Source: Paralithodes platypus
Taxonomy: Eukaryota; Arthropoda; Malacostraca; Decapoda; Lithodidae
Assembly: GCA_032716605.1 (NCBI GenBank)
Contig: CM064551.1
Span: 46,614,898-46,678,897, forward strand
DNA: 64,000 nucleotides
Direction: 5' to 3'
Each line of letters opens with the position of its first letter. Positions within the stretch are counted from its first letter, which is position 1. Positions 43,552 through 54,647 of the stretch are shown here, piece by piece. The translations under genes were made by a program, and so were the position numbers. The notes below the pieces were generated by a model. It saw only the letters and a program-made list of their open reading frames with translations, ran no database searches and was not told the DNA's origin.

Positions 43552-43861
43552 AAGGAAGAATGACGCCTGAATCAGCGTCTGGTCAAAGATCCACACAAGT
43601 ACATCTACGATATGATGGAAAGCTTATTGGATAGTTATTCTTATTTTCTTTTTGTTTTTTATTTTTTACGAAGTTTTTTCGTAGTGAGAACCCAATTCAT
43701 AATGACTGAAGCAATGAGTGAGGTCGCGTGCGCTCATGATGAAGGCTCCTCAGATTTTAAATGCTCTGCGCGGTAGATTCAATCTACGGCAGATTAGTGT
43801 TTGAAGAGGATGCCTTATGTAATAGGCATGTTCGTCAATGATGGAGGGGCCACTAATAAAT
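43552..43861. repeat. DIRS-E 5' inverted terminal repeat
   Basis: 310 bp, ending in AATAAAT at 43861, directly followed by LINE-N coding sequence (AGGCATATACTG). Confidence 0.9.
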
Positions 43862-46005
43862 AGGCATATACTGACAATGCACAATCACAAACAACTCATC
43901 ACAACCCCCACACGTATCTCTGAGAACACTGCCACAATAATAGACCACATAAACTGTAACAGAGAGGACAAAATATCCCAATCAGGGGTTATACAGACTG
44001 GGATAAGTGATCACTTCGTCACATATTGCACACGAAAAACCACAAAAATTACCCTAGAGAATCACAAGATTATCAAAACAAGGTCACTCAGAAACTACAA
44101 TAAAGAAACATTTCTGGACATTTTATGGAATACAGACTGTTCTCCAGTGTTTGGAAGTACAAACGTTAATGACGCATGGGTCGGCTTCAGAACCATCATC
44201 ACAAACATTCTAGACGAAATAGCTCCTCTGAAAGACATACGAATTAAAGCAAGGTCAGACCCATGGATCAACAATGACATACTACACCATCTGGAACACA
44301 GAGACAATCTGTTAAAAAGGCTAGCGAAACATAGACAGGATCAAGGTCTGAAACATGAGTTCAACAGGGCCAGGAATAAACTAAGTAGGAAAATGAAATC
44401 AGCAAAAACTAATTATTTTCACAATAAGGCAGAGGAATATCAGAATAACAAAGAAACTATGGAGGCACCTAAAAACAACAGGCTACAGCAACAAGACAAG
44501 GGATTCGTCTAACACTAATATTGCTCTCACCATTAATGATCAGATTTGCCACGATAAACGACAAATTTCAACCTACTTCAACTCCTTCTTCACCTCCATA
44601 GCAAACACACTTGCACAGAACCTACCTCAACCTCTCAATAAATACACGACAACAACGGCCACCTTTCGAAATTTCTACAGAGATAAAGACATACACCCAA
44701 ACACATTTGGATTGCAAAATGTTACACCAAAATACACTTTTGACGAGCTGTCTAACCTAAATGTACATAAAAGCACAGGACCAGACAAAATTCCTGCCAA
44801 ATTTCTACGAGATGGAGCCATTGGTATAGCAGGCCCCCTAACCCACATCATCAACTTGTCAATTAACACCAACACAGTACCTGCTGAACTGAAGGAAGCT
44901 ATTGTAACGCCTCTATTCAAGAAAGGAAATAAACTAGAAGTTGGTAACTACAGACCAGTTAGCATATTATGTATTGTATCTAAAATCCTTGAAAGAGCGG
45001 TATACACCCAAATTGAACACTACCTCAAACAAAATGATCTATTCTATAAGTTTCAATCAGGTTTCAGATGCATGTACTCGACAGACTCCTGTCTCATCCA
45101 CTTAACGGATCACATTCGTAAAGAAATGTCTAAAGGTAACTACACCGGTATGGTTCTTCTTGATCTACAAAAAGCGTTTGACACAGTAGACCATGATATC
45201 CTATGTAATAAACTACAAGCAATCGGCATTGGATCTGTGAACTGGTTTAAATCTTATCATAGTGGTAGAACCCAAAGAGTCAAAATTGACGATAATATAT
45301 CTGATCCTATGCCAATTAACTGTGGGGTCCTGCAGGGAAGCATCCTTGGTCCCTTACTCTTTCTCTGTTATGTGAACGACATGGAACTGAGCGTCTCATG
45401 TAAATTATTACTGTATGCAGACGACAGCGTGCTCCTGGTTTCAGGAAAAGACCCAATAAGTATTGCCGCTTCACTTTCCAAAGAACTAGAATCATGTAGT
45501 GAATGGCTAGTGGACAATAGACTATCTCTTCACCTGGGCAAGACGGAAGCCATCTTATGTGGAACAAAACGCAAACTGAAAGACATTGTGGGCTTCTCGG
45601 TCAACTGTAATGATATTCCTATAACAACAGTGTCACAAGTTAAATATCTCCGACTAAAACTGGACGCGAGTTTGTCAGGTGAAACAATTTTGGAATCTAT
45701 CCTGAGTAAGTGTAGAGCACGTATAAAATACCTGTATAGACAGGTGGGATGCTTGCCCGCGGTGACCAAAAAGACCCTCTGCCAAGCGCTTGTTCAATGT
45801 CATTTTGACTATTCTGTGTCATCCTGGTACTCTGCATCATCTAAATCAGCACAGCAAAAACTTCAGGTCACTCAAAATAAAATGGTTAGGTTCATGCTGA
45901 ACCTAGGACCCAGATCACATGTTGGTCAGGAACAACTTCAGTCACTAGGTATGCTCAATGTCGCTGACAGGGCCAAACAAATCAGGCTCACTAATGCCTT
46001 CAAAA
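43862..46005 (+). pseudogene. LINE-N middle part: endonuclease C-terminus and reverse transcriptase
   Basis: Picks up the endonuclease frame after DIRS-E (HILTMHNHKQLITTPTR, then ISDHFVTYCT with the SDH catalytic motif). A frameshift near 44455 precedes the RT, which is open from 44712: KSTGPDKIPAKFL, then NYRPVSILCIVSKILERAV, LLDLQKAFDTVDHDIL, GVLQGSILGPLLFLCYVND and LLYADDSVLL (YADD). The thumb and C-terminal domain (HFDYSVSSWYS) run up to the DIRS-D insertion at 46005/46006, where the frame hits the DIRS sequence. Confidence 0.9.
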
Positions 46006-46427
46006 TATAGGTTTGGCTCCTGTAAGGAGATAAAGAAAACCTAATATTTAGTAGTGACCCCGTTATCATTGACGAACATGCCTATTACATAAGGCATCCT
46101 CTTCAAACACTAATCCGCCGTAGTTTGAATCTACCGCGCAGAGCATTTAAAATCTGAGGAGCCTTCATCATGAACGCACGCGACCTCACTCATGGCTTCA
46201 GTCATTATGAATTGGGTTCTCACTACGAAAAAACTTCGTAAAAATAAAAACAAAAAGAAAATAAGAATAACTATCCAATAAGCTTTCCATCATATCGTGG
46301 ATGTACTTGTGTGGATCTTTGACCAGACGCTGATTCAGGCGTCATTCTTCCTTCACTGACATATCAAGTAAACCAAAATCCTTAATACATCAACGAATGG
46401 GAAGGGGATGGTCGGGAGGGCCCCAGT

Positions 46428-46524
46428 CGTCAATGATTACGGGGCCACTACTAAATATTAGGTTTTCTTTATCTCCTTACAGGAGTCAAACCTATAATTT
46501 ATTAGTGGCCCTCCATCATTGACG
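46428..46524. other. DIRS-D internal complementary region
   Basis: Same structure as in C. One C is missing in the GTGGCCCTCC run relative to the 5' terminus (GTGGCCCCTCC). Confidence 0.85.
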
Positions 46525-47088
46525 AACATGCCTGATTTCTAAGACTGGAGGGGGACATTCGTAATCATATCATAACTCTAGAAAAGCAGATAATAAAACA
46601 ACCACATAGTATTCTTACTTTGAAAATATATTTAAATACGGCGCAGCCCATATATATACAAGAAAGGGGTTCAGGCAGGTGCGTGCTTCAAAGAAGCCTG
46701 CTTGACAAAAAAGGGTAACTCTGAAGATTCTGTGAACAGATCTGTAGTTACAAAGGCACCCCACTCAACGAGTGGTGACAAAAATAACAAGTTATAAGTT
46801 TACATGTGCACATAATAAACCCCAAATAATCGTGGAGATAATTTGCAAAAGATCTCCACTGTTTAATATTAAATTGCTTTCACAGCTAAAACTACTATAA
46901 CAACCCTGTTGTTTTGTACTAACATTGTACTAGCACAATTTCTCGCAGAGAAATTTTCATATCACATTAACCATAAATTGTATCACAGCTCTTACACTCC
47001 GGCGGGGTCTAGGGTGTCCTATGTTAACTGACTGCACCCCCCCCCCCCCCTTTTTCTTGAAAGTAAACAAAAGTGACTGAAGGGCCAC

Positions 47089-47853
47089 CTAGACCCTCTG
47101 CCTTAAAGCTATACATGGTAAGGAAGGTTTGTCTAGAGCAACTGACAAGTATCTAGTCAAAAACGTATGATTAGACGCCCACAACTGTGTGGACGAAATA
47201 TCTTCTACTGAAAAATTCTTCAGGAAACGTAAAGAGGCTGCCCATTTGCGTAAATCGTGGGCCCTACCCACAACGCCGGGATTACTCTTTAATGACTTCG
47301 ACCAGAAGAGAAGCTAATCTCCGTTTCAGTAAGCGTTTACCCGTACTCGCTACCCATAAAGCACCTTGGGGGTTTAGAGGAGCCACTCTCAAATATTTGG
47401 TTAGAGCTTGCACTGGACATAGATTATGATGCACCTTTCCCCTTTTTAACGCCGGCACCGTGAACTCAGAAAACACGTGTGCACTGTGCTCATTCTTGGC
47501 TACAAATCCCGGGGAAGGTGCAATGTGAATACATTCATTAAGTCTACCAAACCTAAGGCAATTAGGTGTGTTGCTCATCGCCGCCAGCTCAGGCACTCTG
47601 TTCCCGGTGGCCAAAGCCAAAAGGAATACAGCCTTTTTTAAGAGTAATGCAAAATCTGCAGTATTTTGGTACAGACGAGAGTGAAGTAAAGACAATGCCT
47701 TGTCCAGAGACCAAGTAGGCATGAGCTGACGGGGAGGTGGGCGGAGTTTAAAACATGCCCTCATAAAACCTGTTTCCTCCGCCACCGGTATGGAGAGACC
47801 TGTAAGGTCTAAAAAGGGCACTCTAATTGCAGTTAAGTGATTTTTTAAGTGAT
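47089..47853 (-). pseudogene. DIRS-D tyrosine recombinase, N-terminally deleted and frameshifted
   Basis: The catalytic domain keeps Arg (TGNRVPELAAM), AHDLRKW, TQLWASN and LTRYLSV. A 2-bp loss near 47285 (ATTACTCTTTAATG against ATTACTCTCTTTAATG in C) shifts the frame before the HxxR box. The core-binding part is removed by the 660-bp deletion, which joins RNase H-region sequence to TYHLKNHLTAIRVPF. Non-functional. Confidence 0.85.
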
Positions 47854-49323
47854 AAGTCTCCGGGACAGAGCGTCTGCCCAGACGTGTGCTACGCCTGGGA
47901 GATAAGATGCGTGAAGATAAATGTCTAGTCTGTTGGCTAGAGTAAAAATCTCTTCCGACACGTTTAGCAACTTCCTTGACCTCGTTGACCCCTGTTTCTG
48001 AATACAGTGAACTGCGTTCAGATTGTCCATTCTGAAGGCCACCGACTTGCCCCGTAAAGCAGGGCCGTGAGCCTGAAGGAAATACAAGGGGACTAGTAAT
48101 TCTTTGACATTGATGTGGGAGATTTCTAAGTGGGACCAAAGCCCCTGACCCTGGTGCCCCTGATTTGACTGAAATCCCCAACCTATTGTGCCTGACGCAT
48201 CCGTGTCTACCCATACCGTTGGCGGAGGAGAGGTCCATGACATTATTGAGTGCAACGTTTCCCTCTTCGCCCAGACCGCTAGTAAGGTGTGGATTAATTT
48301 CGGGATGGGCCATAATTTTCCCGCCGGTAAGAGTGGGAAATATTTGTTGCCTTCCAATATTAAACGTTTTACTTTCAACCGGCCCAACATAACAGTTAGT
48401 TGAATCCAGTTGAGAGAGCCGACCAGAGACTCCCAGACCCTCCGCGTCGTAGTCAGACTGTGAAGAAACATGAACAGTTTCCTGCGAAACCTGTTGCGAT
48501 TGTCCACACTCTGACTCAGAGTGAGAGCAGCCGTGTCCCAGACCAGCCCTATCCACTGAATTACTCGTGAGGGAACAAGGTTTGACTTTACCAGATTTAC
48601 CTTGAACCCTAGAGTTTTGACATGATTTAAAATTATGTTGACATGTTTGATGCATAATTGTTCTGTCTCTGCCACCACCAGCCAGTCGTCTAGGTACCAC
48701 AAAACTCTGATTCCTTGCTTTAACAACGGCATCAGGGCTTGCCGGACTAATTTCGTGAATAATCGAGGTGCCAGGTTCAAACCGAATGGCATCCGTTGAA
48801 AAACAAAATTTTGGTGCCTGATCCGTAAGGCCAGAAACCTTTGAAATCTTTTGTTGACCGATACGTGCCAATAGGCGTCTGTCAGGTCTAGGGAACACAT
48901 CCAACCTCCCGGCGGAAGTGTTAGCCTGATTTGGTGTACTGTTAACATTCGGAATGACTCGTTGTGAATGTGAAGGTTCAGATAAGACAGGTCTACGACC
49001 GGTCTCATCTGAACACTGTCCCTTTTGGGAACCAAAAATAGCTTGGACGTGAATACAGGGTAATTTGGGGGGACCGGGATGATGACATTCTTGGCAATCA
49101 TTTCCTGGACCAGTGACTCCACCTCTAAAGAAACAAAATTTGCCGTTGTCGGCTGACGTAAGCGAGGTCGCCGGAGCCACTGCCAAGTGATGCCTTTGCG
49201 TGCCACCATCCGTGCCCAAGTGTTTAACGGCCATGCTTGGTGACACGTTCGGAACGACCCTGTTAGCAGACAAGGGTTCGCCGGCTGTACTACCCTCGGA
49301 TCCGCCGGCCTTAAGATTGGCAC
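47845..49323 (-). pseudogene. DIRS-D reverse transcriptase / RNase H, C-terminally truncated
   Basis: 492 open codons, with SLDLTDAYWHVSV, WYLDDWLVVAE, DTDASGTIGWG and RMDNLNAVHCIQ all present, ending shortly after VWADALSRR because of the deletion at about 47853. RT and RNase H motifs are complete; the methyltransferase-like C-terminus is lost. The overlapping YR frame is also open over this stretch (47282-49273). Confidence 0.85.
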
Positions 49324-49340
49324 CGGGAGTGAGAGAGACT

Positions 49341-51966
49341 TTAGTTTTTTGATGGTGGAGTTGGTGGTGCTGGACGCTTCGCCGGCTGGCTGGCGTTGGC
49401 CGAAGACGGGCCCTGACCTGGCTTATTATGGCCGCGTCCTCTCTGACCTGAAAACCTACTCTGTCTATGCCTGTACTGACCTTGAGGGGAGGGGGAGGAA
49501 TTAGGTGGAAGAAAGGGCTTAGATCCCCCCGGCTGAGCCTTAGCGGCTGGCCTGGGTTTGGGGAAGTTAAAGGCAGGTTTCTTAGAAGGGGTGGGACTGT
49601 GTTTAAAGGCCTGCGCCATATTAAACACCGTTCGCCACACGTCAGGGGACATTAAAGAGGGAGTGAGTACTGGTGACATGACCACCTGATTCGCAATGCG
49701 ATCAGGCAGTTTGCGGACTAAAGACATTCTGAGGTCTTGTCTCGCTCGTACCGCCTCAAGCAAGGCGGTGCGGATGTCACCCAGAGATTGGATTGACGAC
49801 TGAAGAAGCAGTCGCCGGGACAATTCAACCGATCGTCTGGCATCCGCGTCTGCGATTGCCTGAGTGGACCGGAGCAAAGACTTTGCTACCTGTTGAGACA
49901 CTATGTATTGAGAGAACAGGCGAAAAGCTTTCCCCCTTAGCCTAAATTCTCGGTCTAGGTGAGTTGGGGTAGGGGTAGTGGTAGTGAAAGGGTCCTTTAG
50001 CTCACAAAGATTAATTTTAGGGGCAGCTAAGAAAGCAAACAAAGCTGAAGGGACTCCGCCGGCAGAACACACTGGCATGGAGAACCAAGAATGAGTATCT
50101 TGAGGGATCTGGTGGGAAGTTTTGGAAGTAAATGTGGTCGCAAAGTTTTGAGCCTCTGTCTCCCATTCCAACCAAGGTCCTGGACCCAACTGCCCCACCT
50201 TCAAGACTGGATTAGCTGCTGCGTCTGTGACGGTTTGCAAATCAAGTTCTGGAGTGAGATCTGACAGAGTCTTAATGTCATTAAACCCATCCAGCTTAGA
50301 CCAGTCTGAAAACAATTTTGAAGCTGAGGCAGGGGGTAAAGCCGGCTTAGTAGCATAAACAAAATAGTCCTGGTGATAATAACTAGGTATAGCCTTTATA
50401 TTAACGTCTAGTACATTTCCCAAAGTATCCAAGGCCCTTAATTTCTTAGATTTATTGCCCTGGATGACCCACTCACGCGGTACTGGGAGTTCCCCTGACA
50501 AGGTAGGTTGGGCGAGCTCTGGTTTAGTGGGGGTCAAAAGGACCCATGACTCATCTGGTCCGTAAAGCAAGGGCATAGCTACCTTTCTGAGAGGCGCCTT
50601 GTCTAGAGGGGGTGGATTGACATCCGTTATAACCCTTACATTCGAAGTGGTCAATGCCGCCGTAGCAGGCCTAGTAACCACTGATGGTGACAGAGTGGGA
50701 GGGTGAGGGATCTGAGTTAAAGCAATAGAAGTCATCAGAGGCCGTACCGTAGAACTTGTCGTGGGAGCTCCCAAGTCCACTGTGGGAGTTTCCTGTGTTG
50801 GCCAAAAAATTTAGATAAAGCATTACTAAGTAGCCCATCAATTTCCTGTGCAGTGACAAATTGACTTGATGATGTACTCACTGGTGAATCATTAATATCC
50901 TGCGCGGCGTCTAAGCCTGAACCTGACTCTTGCCCTTCCATATCCGAAATCATTGAAACCTCGTCTTTATCATCCTGTTCCTCCTGAGAAGATCCCGCCG
51001 AAGCTGGGGTACCTTGTTGCCAAGATAAGTCAGGAATAGAGGATGGGATCGCCGCGTCCCAGTGGACGTCAGCCACTGTGTGAATAGTTTGAGCCGGAAG
51101 TGGGTGGTCAGACCCCGGCCGAGAAAATCGCCAAACACCGAGGCCTTGGCCTACACTCTCTTGGGAGTCTGAAACACTCTCAATCACTGATCCCCCTGAA
51201 CTCTCCAATTCCAGGGTTAAAATGTTAATGGGTAAATCATCTTTAGGTACAGGCACTATACTGGACCCTTGAGACCGAACACAAACTCTGTCTGGGGTAG
51301 AGGTACGATGAGAAGCACTAGAAACTGGCGAATGTCGGGAGGCCTTTCTATTATGGGAATCCTTTTTGAAGATTTATGGCTGCGGTGTGACCGTGAACTA
51401 CTCTTCGATTTGGAGGATTTATCGCCGTGACCACTGGTGGAACTTTCCGTCTTACTCTTCTTACTCGATGGTGAAGAGGCAAGACTAGGTGGCTGGTGTC
51501 TGAGAGGTGACCTAGACCGAGATCTCTCCCGAGACGAGGAGGCTGCCGTCGGGGGTGTAGGCTCTCTTGGACGTTTCGTAGTAGCAGCAGAAGACACAGA
51601 ACCCTGACCAGTCTCCGCCGGCTTACAACTAGTTACTCGAGAGGAACGTTTAGGGGGAGGGTGTTCGAAAAGAAGCCTATCCCAAAGAGGAACGTTGTCA
51701 CATTGAAGTGACTTATGAGCCACAATCGTAGTATACGCTGACATCTGTTGCCTAACCTCTCGTAAGGCGACCGCTGCGGTCTTATCATTGTCGCGGAGGA
51801 CCTTGACACTTAATTGGGAGCAAAAGGAACAGTTGCGCATCACACACAGACCCCTTGAACGGTCTAGACATTTAACACACTTGATGCAAAGAGTGTGCGC
51901 AAAAATAGGGATACCGGCACAGGTAGGGGTAATGCATAAAGCAAAAACTGGGGCCAAGGTAGCCAT
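49341..51966 (-). pseudogene. DIRS-D gag-like gene, frameshifted
   Basis: The open pieces are 51966-51256, 51256-50735 and 50780-49341. The N-terminal module is complete (CITPTCAG, AHTLCIKCVKC, MRNCSFC), followed by a Ser/Arg-rich region (SSRERSRSRSPLRHQ, SRSHRSHKSSK). A frameshift near 51365 and another near 50790 break it. The last 479 codons match the C copy to the end, with the tail GQRGRGHNKPGQG. Confidence 0.85.
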
Positions 51967-53733
51967 GACAGAGACTGGTGGGGAAAACTACTGCAGGGTC
52001 TGTATTGGTCCGCCGGAGCCCATCTCTGGAAAAAAAGAAAATTTCCAGGAATTAATGCTCATAAGGTTAACCCAACATGTTCGCACACAAGTGTTAATAA
52101 CCCGCCGGGTAACGAGACGTAATGACACAACGATCACAGCTCGCTACGCGGCGGGGTTCTATAAAGATTTCAGAATATCTAAACATATCTTTAAGAAAGT
52201 GAAGAATACCCTCTGACATAATATAAAGGACCAGAATGGCGTTTATAGTCTTTCCGGTGGTGACTGTTTCAAGATTCAGTTTTGGAAAACAACCCCCCAC
52301 AAAGACGCCGGCACCTGAATTATTTAGCAGAACAACACAGGGCAAGCTGATACGAGATCTGATTTCTAACGAATTGTCACAAAAGATCGCCGTAAGTTTG
52401 AAGGCGGCGATACATTAACGTATCTCTCAATTAAGTGGTTAACGAAATTGAATTGTAAATTCCTTATTTCCTCCTCCCAGGAGCACCCGCCGGGTGTGAA
52501 AAAAGATGTTAACCCTAATTGAACCTTCGATCGCCGTAAGTGTGAAGGCGGCGATACATATAGTATCACTAAAATGGATCGGTTAACTAACTGAATGACC
52601 CAGTCGTTCATCCCACCCTACCAAGGTGCACCCGCCGGGTGAGATGTCAAAACTTTAACCCCATAAGTTCCTGTCCCCACTTCTTTGTAAAAGATTGCCG
52701 GGGAGGAAAGCCCTTAACAACAGCTAGGTTTTTCCTGTGGTTTGTAAAACCGGGTAGAAAAACTTCATAACATATGTCCGCATGAACAATGTTAGATGGG
52801 TACAGCCAATCCGCCGAGAATCAAAGGGAGCCTGAAAACAGGCACCAACACAGAGACGCAGTCCTGGAGAGCCACAGACACCTCATCGCCGGGGACACAA
52901 GCCTGTGTTGAAACCACGCATGGCCCAACACGGCTCTCGGCCGGGGTTTTTCATGGTGTAATCGAGAAAAAACCCGCCGGAAAGTAACCCACCCCGTTCA
53001 GAAACCATCTGAACGCACATAGGACTCAAGAGAAAGCCAAGCACGACTAGCCTAGGGTCCACACAATAATCCGTGGAATTAGCCAATACACAACTAAACC
53101 AGGAAACATACATAGTCCGTGGAATTAGCCAATACACAACTAAACCCGGATACACATGACACAGTAGGACATATTTATAAAATAAACAATAACACTTGTA
53201 CATGTGGCAAAGCTACGAGCGGCTGGCTAGGCCTAAGTAGACGGCATAAGAAATTTTGAAATATAAACAAAAAACACTGGAAATATAACAACAGGAACCA
53301 CCGCCAACACACCACTGTAGCAAATACTTCCGGCAAAGGGAAGACTGACTCGGGACCCAGAAAAAACTTCACTAAGTGAAGAAAAATACGCTGGGAACGT
53401 CAGTAAGCAACGCTTACCTCATCAGAAAGATAAAAGGCAGCATAACTAACGCGTAATGAAAGCCGCCTGCATCACAAGCTAACTCAACTGTGAAAAGTTC
53501 ACAAGTCCACAACAGGACCACGAGGGTACATCTGAAATAGATGCCCCAAACACACGACCCAAAATACACTGCACTGCGGGCAACCAGCCCAGGACACTCC
53601 TGCTACGCATATCCTAACCTTACTCGATACATCCCGGAGTAAACAAATGAGAAAAACTCACTAGGGACGCAGCAAATGCGGAACCAGCGGAGCGTGGGGA
53701 GACACGTCCGGGCAGGCTGAGCGCAGAGCAGAG
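51967..53733 (-). other. DIRS-D leader with stem-loop cassettes
   Basis: Hairpins ATCGCCG...CGGCGAT at 52386-52411 and 52530-52555, palindromes CACCCGCCGGGTG at 52484-52496 and 52629-52641, and 51-bp repeat units at 53070-53150. No ORF. Confidence 0.75.
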
Positions 53734-54042
53734 AAGGAAGAATGACGCCTGAATCAGCGTCTGGTCAAAGATCCACACAAGTACATCCACGATATGATGG
53801 AAAGCTTATTGGATAGTTATTCTTATTTTCTTTTTGTTTTTATTTTTTACGAAGTTTCTTCGTAGTGAGAACCCAATTCATAATGACTGAAGCCATGAGT
53901 GAGGTCGCGTGCGCTCATGATGAAGGCTCCTCAGATTTTAAATGCTCTGCGCGGTAGATTCAAACTACGGCGGATTAGTGTTTGAAGAGGATGCCTTATG
54001 TAATAGGCATGTTCGTCAATGATGGAGGGGCCACTAATAAAT

Positions 54043-54614
54043 TGTTCTATGACTGAGCTCCAGAGTACCTAAAGAATGATTTTGTTAAAGCAAATGAGAG
54101 GAGTGGACATAATACAAGAAACAGGATGTTTAATTTTAAGGTCCCGAGAATCCAAGGACAGGGTAAGCAAACATTTTCTTCACCGCCATCAAAGACTGGA
54201 ACGACCTACCCCAGTTAGTCCGTGAAAAGAGAACACTGTATTCCTTCAGACGTAGCCTGAAGGAACACCTGAACCGGACAGCTGCGAGAAGGGAGCACCA
54301 AGCTTATGTCTACTACTAAATGCGACATAAGAGATAGACAAACCAAACTGAAATTATTACTGATTACGGATTACTGATATTTACTATAGGATGTAAGGTA
54401 TCTTAAAATAACCCCCTGGAAATACTTTCTCTAAAGTATCTATTTCTTTATCCTCCCCATTTTCCCCAACTAACCTAATCCCACAAGGACCCCAATGGAA
54501 ATACGCCTAACGGCCGTATTGGGCTATCCTTAGTTGGAATTATGCAAGGCTGGTACATGTCATATTTGTAACAAACTATGTGGTACCAACTCTATAAATT
54601 GCTAACTGAATAAA

Positions 54615-54645
<31 letters not shown>
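54043..54645 (+). pseudogene. LINE-N 3' end: ORF C-terminus, 3' UTR and (ATT)n tail
   Basis: Continues the RT ORF after DIRS-D: FYD, an in-frame TGA, then APEYLKNDFVKANERSGHNT and RNRMFNFKVPRIQGQG. A further frame break leads to KDWNDLPQLVREKRTLYSFR and SLKEHLNRTAARREHQAYVYY before the stop. The W-N-x-LP and SFRxxLKxHL features are typical of the C-terminal end of CR1/jockey-like LINE ORF2. The 3' UTR ends in the (ATT)n tail. Confidence 0.85.

Positions 54646-54647
<2 letters not shown>

Larger units (their letters stand above)
26558..43861 (-). mobile_element. DIRS1-like retrotransposon, copy E (gag/RT deleted, leader expanded, hosts C)
   Basis: The pieces are 26558-34684 and 43385-43861 (8.6 kb) in minus orientation: 3' ITR 26558-26907, ICR 26981-27080, poly-C 27698-27706, YR 27747 to about 28940, an AT-rich insert about 29060-29250, a greatly expanded leader about 29260-34684 and beyond, and 5' ITR 43552-43861. 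Its ends join LINE-N without duplication (CGAGAATAT | AGGCATATACTG), restoring the LINE reading frame. DIRS-C is inserted in its leader. Most of gag and all of RT/RNase H are gone. Confidence 0.9.
46006..54042 (-). mobile_element. DIRS1-like retrotransposon, copy D (internally deleted)
   Basis: 8.04 kb, minus orientation, in LINE-N: 3' ITR 46006-46353, ICR 46428-46524, poly-C 47037-47050, YR pieces 47089 upwards, RT 47845-49323, gag pieces 49341-51966, leader, and 5' ITR 53734-54042. The LINE joint CCTTCAAAA | TGTTCTATGAC restores the LINE frame with no duplication. It is about 660 bp shorter than C because of one deletion at about 47853 that removes the end of the RT/RNase H gene and the start of the YR domain. 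Confidence 0.95.
25696..54645 (+). mobile_element. LINE-N: non-LTR retrotransposon split by DIRS-E(+C) and DIRS-D
   Basis: The pieces are 25696-26557, 43862-46005 and 54043-54645, 3.6 kb in total. They read in order as zinc-finger/endonuclease, endonuclease/RT, and C-terminus/3' UTR. It ends in an (ATT)n tail (about 54614-54645), as in CR1/L2-type LINEs. A 4-bp AAAG occurs on both sides (25692-25695 and 54646-54649), giving at most a short target-site duplication. The host site rejoins as a DIRS leader phrase (CCCACCCTCCAAAG then GTTCAACCGCCGGGTG). The element is broken by frameshifts and a stop and cannot be active. Confidence 0.9.
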
